Assembly: GCA_902797565.1 (NCBI GenBank)
Contig: CADBTO010000347.1
Coordinates: 1-9,634, forward strand
From: an uncultured Lachnospiraceae bacterium
GTDB taxonomy: Bacteria > Bacillota > Clostridia > Lachnospirales > Lachnospiraceae
DNA length: 9,634 nucleotides
Direction: 5' to 3'
In this document: one piece after another, positions 6,518 through 9,634 of the stretch
Numbering within the stretch: position 1 is the stretch's first letter
How the letters are laid out: each line of letters starts with the position of its first letter
Translations under genes and position numbers: made by a program
Notes under the pieces: model-generated
What the model saw: the letters and a program-made list of their open reading frames with translations, nothing else
What the model was told of the DNA's origin: nothing
Database searches by the model: none

Positions 6518-6554
6518 GAAAAGCCCGGAGAACTACTGTTCTCCGGGCTTTTCC
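6517..6554. terminator. Bidirectional rho-independent terminator at recombinase 3' end
   Basis: A 17-bp perfect inverted repeat (GGAAAAGCCCGGAGAAC and its complement) with a 4-nt loop; the arms supply A-run/T-run tails for both strands. It overlaps the last five codons and the TAG stop (6535-6533) of the recombinase gene. It should stop minus-strand transcripts of LUD-recombinase before they reach the DUF1351 operon, and plus-strand transcripts from 6443. Confidence 0.85.
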
Positions 6555-7153
6555 CGTTCCTTGATCCTTCTGTAAAAACTGCTCTTGTGCATTCCGCAGA
6601 AAGCCGCCGCCTTCCCGATCGACAGCTCCCCGCGCTCCCATTTCCCATATGCTTCTTCAAACTTCGGCGGCAGCGGAAGCCTTGGATGCCCGAAGCGGAC
6701 GCCGCGCTTTTTCGCTTCCCGTATCCCCTCCGCCTGCCTGCTGCGGATATTCTCCCGCTCGTTCTCCGCCACAAAGCTTAGCAGCGTCAGGACAATGTCA
6801 CTGATGACCTTCCCGGTCAGGTTCTGCTCCGCCCGCGTATCCAGGATCGGCATATCCAGGACAACGATGTCCGCGCCTTTCTCCTTCGTAATAACCCGCC
6901 ATTCTTCCATCAATTCCTTGTAATTCCTGCCCAGCCGGTCCACCGATTTCACGAAAAGCACCGTATCCGCATCCAATCCGTCAAGCATCTCCTGGTACTG
7001 CGGTCGTTCAAAATCCTTCCCGGATACTTTGTCCACAAAAATCTGCCCCTTGGGCACGCCCGCCTCCAGAAGTGCCGCGATCTGCCGGTCTTCCTTCTGT
7101 TCCTTCGTGCTGACGCGGGCGTATCCGACATGTTTTTTCTTGTTTTTCTTCAA
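6533..7153 (-). CDS. Small serine recombinase (resolvase/invertase family)
   Basis: This 206-aa site-specific recombinase should cut both strands with a 2-bp stagger through a phosphoserine link. The catalytic domain spans about residues 8-145: YARVSTKEQ (R13, nucleophile S15), KSVDRLGRN (R73, R76), and the E-helix with ENERENIRSRQAEGIREAKKR. The GRP-like hinge reads FGHPRLP (154-160), and a C-terminal helix-turn-helix lies at about 176-198 (SIGKAAAFCGMHKSSFYRRI). Length and order are those of Tn3-type resolvases and Pin/Hin invertases; it is too short for a large serine integrase. The TTG start is forced: an in-frame TGA lies a few codons upstream and no other start precedes S15. It overlaps the LUD stop as TTGA, and the Shine-Dalgarno is poor, so translation probably depends on coupling. 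Two palindromes of the right size lie just past its 3' end and are the obvious candidate sites. Whether it inverts or resolves is not readable. Confidence 0.92.
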   Translation of the reverse strand: MKKNKKKHVGYARVSTKEQKEDRQIAALLEAGVPKGQIFVDKVSGKDFERPQYQEMLDGLDADTVLFVKSVDRLGRNYKELMEEWRVITKEKGADIVVLDMPILDTRAEQNLTGKVISDIVLTLLSFVAENERENIRSRQAEGIREAKKRGVRFGHPRLPLPPKFEEAYGKWERGELSIGKAAAFCGMHKSSFYRRIKEREKPGEQ

Positions 7154-7779
7154 TACCCCAGCGCCTCATTCACCAGCACCACATGGATCCTGCCTTCATG
7201 CCTCGAAAAACGCGTGATGAGGAACTGGCAGCAGATCGTATCCGGGGACTTGCAGTCCATGCAGGAACCGGTCTTGCAGCAGGGCGTTGAAAGCCCGAAA
7301 CGCTGGGCGTTGATTGGTGCAGCGACATTCCGCGCACGTTTCATCGCGCCATCCAAATCGTCGCAGACCTTGTTCATCCCGACAATGAAAACCACCTTCT
7401 TGGGCCCCTGTGCAATCGCGGAAACCCGGTTTGCATTCCCGTCGATATTCACGAGCATCCCGTCCTCCGTCATCGCATTCGCGCTTGACAGGAAGATATC
7501 CGCATCATATGCCGCAAGCATCGCCGCACGCTTGTCCTCCATCTTGTCCCGGTCAATAAAATTGTAGTTCCCATTCTGAAGCGCCGCAACAAGGCCAATC
7601 TGATGAGCACTCATTGCACCGCCCATCGCGATGGAGCTGCCCTCCGGGATCAGCGAGAGTGCCTTCTGCAATGCCTCTTCTTTGTCTGCAGCATAATATC
7701 CTGCCATATTCCGGGACTCCAGTCCCTTAATGACCTTCTGCGCCAACAGTTCCCCTCTTTTTTTCATATTTATGTCCAT
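7150..7779 (-). CDS. LUD-domain protein (LutC/YkgG-like, lactate utilisation family)
   Basis: This 209-aa cytoplasmic protein belongs to the LUD (DUF162) family. LutB and LutC of that family take part in lactate oxidation, but stand-alone clostridial copies have no proven function. Family marks visible: SSIAMGGAMSAHQIGL (48-63), TEDGMLVNIDGNANRVSAIAQGP (104-126), PKKVVFIVGMNKV (126-138), and a C-terminal Cys cluster C167/C168/C173/C176/C183/C184 in the pattern CCKTGSCMDCKS, ending VNEALGY. The cluster may bind metal or an iron-sulfur centre. The ATG at 7779 has GGAGA 5-6 nt upstream; an in-frame start further up at 7830 lacks a ribosome site and adds a non-family leader. It is divergent from bioY, and its stop overlaps the recombinase start, so the two appear co-transcribed. 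No LutA or LutB partner is in the window, and a functional link to the recombinase is not obvious. Confidence 0.9.
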   Translation of the reverse strand: MDINMKKRGELLAQKVIKGLESRNMAGYYAADKEEALQKALSLIPEGSSIAMGGAMSAHQIGLVAALQNGNYNFIDRDKMEDKRAAMLAAYDADIFLSSANAMTEDGMLVNIDGNANRVSAIAQGPKKVVFIVGMNKVCDDLDGAMKRARNVAAPINAQRFGLSTPCCKTGSCMDCKSPDTICCQFLITRFSRHEGRIHVVLVNEALGY

Positions 7780-7812
7780 AGTTTCTCCTTTCCCATTTAT
7801 GCCATTGTTTTT

Positions 7813-7856
7813 CCCGGACTTTTTTCGCACTCCTTCAAGGCAAATCCCCGGACTTT
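7813..7856. repeat. Two 10-bp direct repeats upstream of the LUD gene
   Basis: CCCGGACTTT occurs at 7813-7822 and 7847-7856, 34 bp apart, within the leader or promoter region of the LUD gene. This could be a regulator site. No good minus-strand promoter is evident here; TTGATG followed by TAATAA has too short a spacer (12 bp). Confidence 0.35.
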
Positions 7857-7885
7857 ATTACAAACTCCGTCGCATCAAAAAAGAC

Positions 7886-7914
7886 TTGCCATCTTCCCTG
7901 ATATCGATTATAAT
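7886..7914 (+). promoter_or_regulatory. bioY promoter
   Basis: TTGCCA (7886-7891), a 17-bp spacer and TATAAT (7909-7914) point toward bioY. The predicted start is near 7921, leaving a leader of about 78 nt. A second TATAAT at 7967-7972 lacks a matching -35 box. Confidence 0.7.
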
Positions 7915-7920
7915 ATGCAC

Positions 7921-7952
7921 GTGGGTTCCTGCCCACCAGGACAGGTTCCTGC
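7921..7952. repeat. Leader repeats downstream of the bioY promoter
   Basis: GGTTCCTGC occurs at 7924-7932 and 7944-7952, exactly 20 bp apart (about two helical turns). GTGGG/CCCAC (7921-7925, 7932-7936) can form a small hairpin. This is a plausible operator position just after the transcription start. The canonical BirA operator (GTTAAC-type dyad) is not seen. Confidence 0.4.
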
Positions 7953-7998
7953 TCAGAACATATTTTTATAATTATTTCACACAAGGAGGATTCTGATA

Positions 7999-8628
7999 AT
8001 GTCTGCCAATCAAAACCAAAGCAGCCCCGTATCCACCCGCATCCCGATCCAGGCGATGGCAGGATGCGCACTTATGGCCGCGCTGCTCTGCATCCTTTCA
8101 CCCATGTCCATTCCGATCGGGCCCGTTCCGGTTTCCCTGACCGTGTTCGTGGCCTTCCTCTCCGTATACGCGCTGGGCCGGAAATTCGGCACGCTTTCGT
8201 ATATCCTTTATCTGCTCCTCGGCCTCTTTGGCCTGCCCGTCTTTTCGGGATACACCGGCGGCCCCGGAAAATTCGCCGGACCAACCGGCGGCTTCCTTGT
8301 TGGCATGATCCTGATGTGCTGGATTGCTGGTTTTTTCATTGACCGCTTTTCCGCTTCATATTTCACCGGGAAACATTTCCCACCGGCAGCTGCAAAGACA
8401 GCTTCCCTGGCTGCGCAGGCAGCCGGCATGATCCTGGGTGACGCCGTAAACTACGTCTTCGGAACCATCTGGTTTCTGCTTGTCTACGCGCAGCAGATCA
8501 GCCTGCTGGAAGTCCTGAAACTCTGCGTCTTCCCGTTCATTGCCATCGACCTCATCAAAATCGCCCTGGCACTTCTGGTTGGAAATACACTGCGCAGCGC
8601 CTTGCGTTCTGCCAATCTAAAACACTAG
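7999..8628 (+). CDS. bioY: BioY, biotin-specific S component of ECF transporter
   Basis: This 209-aa integral membrane protein captures biotin and, in most Firmicutes, works with the shared energising module EcfA/A'/T encoded elsewhere. About six hydrophobic segments are visible (roughly 16-38, 43-62, 65-81, 96-114, 132-155, 172-195). Family signatures: LLLGLFGLPVFSGYTGG (72-88), GPTGGFLVG (94-102), GDAVNYVFGTIWF (147-159) and PFIAIDLIKIALA (179-191). Length is typical. The ATG at 7999 follows AAGGAGG (7983-7989) with 9-nt spacing. It is a single-gene unit with its own promoter, divergent from LUD and convergent with the beta-galactosidase; its TAG stop overlaps that gene's stop. No ecfAAT genes are in the window, as expected for a group II ECF carrier. 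Confidence 0.95.
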   Translation: MSANQNQSSPVSTRIPIQAMAGCALMAALLCILSPMSIPIGPVPVSLTVFVAFLSVYALGRKFGTLSYILYLLLGLFGLPVFSGYTGGPGKFAGPTGGFLVGMILMCWIAGFFIDRFSASYFTGKHFPPAAAKTASLAAQAAGMILGDAVNYVFGTIWFLLVYAQQISLLEVLKLCVFPFIAIDLIKIALALLVGNTLRSALRSANLKH

Positions 8629-9634
8629 GATACCTGAAATACGATCTCTTCTGTTGGCAGGTTGTTTGTAGACAAAAACAGCCTGCCTTCTCCCGTCTCT
8701 TCCTTTGTCCGGACAAAAACACCGCACATACCGCCCCGGAAGGATGTGACAGCAGGCCCCACCACCTCAATGGCACCTGTCGCCTTCGCCAGAAGCGGTT
8801 CCCCGAAATACGAAAGCGTGTTCCGATGTTCGTCCACAGCGCGAATCCGCACCAATGCCATATCATAGGTGTCTCCCGTATTCTTCAGCGAAAGCCGCGT
8901 ACTGCTTGGATCGACAAGGATCATCGCTGCTGCCGGGATCTGCGGATGCCATACCAGCTGCACGTTCCCGTCATATACGGCTTCCAGCCGGTAATCAAGG
9001 ATTGCATCCCTGCCATCGCCCACATACCGCTGGAACATAAGCAACAGTTCCTTCTCGCTGATATTATATTTGCGCTGCAATGCTGCCTTTGCCTTCTGGA
9101 TCTCCTTAGATTCCAGATTACCAAAAAGTGCAAGTTCATTAAAACACATCCGGACCAGTTCATACTCCTTCTGCGGCAGAAGCTCCCCTGCCATCAGGTT
9201 TTCACCCACATAGTCATCGATGAGGATCGGACCATGCAAAAGCCCCTGGTATGCGCTTTCTGACGGGACATACTCCTTAATCAGCAGTTTTTCTTTATAC
9301 AGCCGTACTGCATCCGCATTCGTCAGGATGTATTTTTTTCCAAATACCCCCGCCGCTTCCCCGTCATTCCGTGAAGAAACAAATAAGACCGGTTTCTTCC
9401 GTCCTTCTGCTGCATAGACATATCCAGCATCCTTCATATTCCGGAAAAAGTCAAGCATTCCGTCATAGGACAGCCCATCTCCGCCGGAGTGGAACGCCTC
9501 GGCCGGATGATCCGCAAACTCGCAGACAAACCCCTCCGAAAAATCAAATCCCTGGCTGTCATCATCCAGATACTGTGCCACCGAAAGGACACCCTCCTGA
9601 CGGATCCGCTCTGTATCAAACGGCCGCACCTCCT
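8625..9634 (-). CDS. GH2 beta-galactosidase, C-terminal part (N-terminus outside window)
   Basis: The frame runs through the right edge, leaving about 336 C-terminal residues of a glycoside hydrolase family 2 enzyme that hydrolyses terminal beta-galactosides. FVCEFADHP at the start of the fragment aligns with LacZ ILCEYAH, which makes the Glu encoded at 9521-9519 the likely nucleophile; the acid/base Glu and the sugar-binding domains lie upstream, outside. After the barrel come the linker (MLDFFRNMKDAGYVYAAE), an Ig-like domain (KPVLFVSS, KYILTNADAVRLYKEKLLIKEY) and the C-terminal Ig-like domain (TYDMALVRIRAVDEHRNTL, EVVGPAVTSFRGGMCGVFVRT). The match is to large Firmicutes beta-galactosidases rather than to LacZ itself. 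No signal sequence can be judged. The GTG at 9629 sits within an AGGAGGTG run, but the frame continues upstream and the match starts inside the catalytic barrel, so it is not a real start. Confidence 0.9.
   Translation of the reverse strand, partial: EVRPFDTERIRQEGVLSVAQYLDDDSQGFDFSEGFVCEFADHPAEAFHSGGDGLSYDGMLDFFRNMKDAGYVYAAEGRKKPVLFVSSRNDGEAAGVFGKKYILTNADAVRLYKEKLLIKEYVPSESAYQGLLHGPILIDDYVGENLMAGELLPQKEYELVRMCFNELALFGNLESKEIQKAKAALQRKYNISEKELLLMFQRYVGDGRDAILDYRLEAVYDGNVQLVWHPQIPAAAMILVDPSSTRLSLKNTGDTYDMALVRIRAVDEHRNTLSYFGEPLLAKATGAIEVVGPAVTSFRGGMCGVFVRTKEETGEGRLFLSTNNLPTEEIVFQVS

Larger units (their letters stand above)
6181..6532. other. Structured 352-bp intergenic region upstream of the helicase-nuclease operon
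   Basis: From left to right this gap holds the DUF1351 leader with a 13-bp tandem repeat (6211-6236), the 9-bp arm GTTCCAGAA (6244-6252) whose inverse TTCTGGAAC recurs at 6326-6334, palindrome L (6322-6353), an AT-rich stretch with a plus-strand promoter (6408-6436), palindrome R (6464-6489) and one arm of the recombinase terminator. Reading toward the operon I find no good minus-strand promoter; the best is a poor TTGACC with an off-consensus -10 near 6262-6285. The AT-rich 6345-6470 part contrasts with the GC-rich coding DNA around it. Confidence 0.75.
6443..6554 (+). ncRNA. Candidate ~110-nt small RNA (promoter to terminator)
   Basis: This is the transcript predicted from the promoter at 6408-6436 to the terminator at 6517-6554. 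It would fold into a first hairpin from palindrome R (6464-6489), a roughly 27-nt single-stranded stretch, and the strong terminator hairpin. Its last 20 or so bases are complementary to the 3' end of the recombinase mRNA. I do not recognise an RNA family. It may be only the by-product of a promoter in its OFF orientation. Confidence 0.3.

Noticed and set aside
7780..7830. Longer LUD start at 7830
   Set aside because: No ribosome site there; the added leader is Lys/Gly-rich and not family-like, while the ATG at 7779 has GGAGA.
9627..9634. AGGAGGTG at the right edge as a ribosome site and start of a 334-aa protein
   Set aside because: The GTG overlaps the purine run itself, the frame continues upstream, and the sequence begins in the middle of a GH2 catalytic barrel.

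Overview
The window looks like chromosomal DNA of a gut-type Firmicute, most likely a Clostridia/Lachnospiraceae relative. This is an inference from the protein families (a BioY biotin carrier, a LUD protein with a C-terminal Cys cluster, a long GH2 beta-galactosidase, a WYL regulator, a DUF1351 protein), from purine-rich Shine-Dalgarno sequences and from the fairly GC-rich coding DNA. There is no rRNA, tRNA, CRISPR array or transposase. Seven of the eight convincing genes lie on the minus strand; only bioY is on the plus strand.

Left part (1-6180), read right to left: a DUF1351 protein (5314-6180) overlaps by 17 nt a 981-aa UvrD/Rep helicase fused to an iron-sulfur PD-(D/E)XK nuclease (2385-5330). 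Ten bases further on is a 489-aa protein with an N-terminal Cys cluster and a C-terminal DEDDh exonuclease (905-2374). After about 107 bp comes a WYL-domain regulator (<1-797) that runs off the window. The first three genes are packed as one operon and all point to DNA end processing, recombination or defence. I do not recognise this set as a named system.

Middle (6181-7779): the 352-bp gap upstream of the operon is unusually structured. It holds a 13-bp tandem repeat, two copies of the palindrome AACCTATAGGTT with centres 139 bp apart, and between them a consensus-like sigma70 promoter (TTGAAA, 17 bp, TATAAT). The promoter points away from the operon, toward a 17-bp perfect bidirectional terminator at the 3' end of a small serine recombinase gene (6533-7153). 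The recombinase start (TTG) overlaps the stop of a LUD-domain gene (7150-7779). A recombinase, paired palindromes with an AT centre and a promoter facing the wrong way suggest an invertible promoter in its OFF state that could switch the helicase-nuclease operon. The rival reading is a roughly 110-nt small RNA with two flanking operators. The sequence alone cannot decide.

Right part (7780-9634): bioY (7999-8628, plus strand) has its own promoter and a repeat-bearing leader. It converges on the C-terminal third or so of a GH2 beta-galactosidase (8625->9634); their stop codons share the palindrome CTAG. This part looks like ordinary metabolic chromosome.
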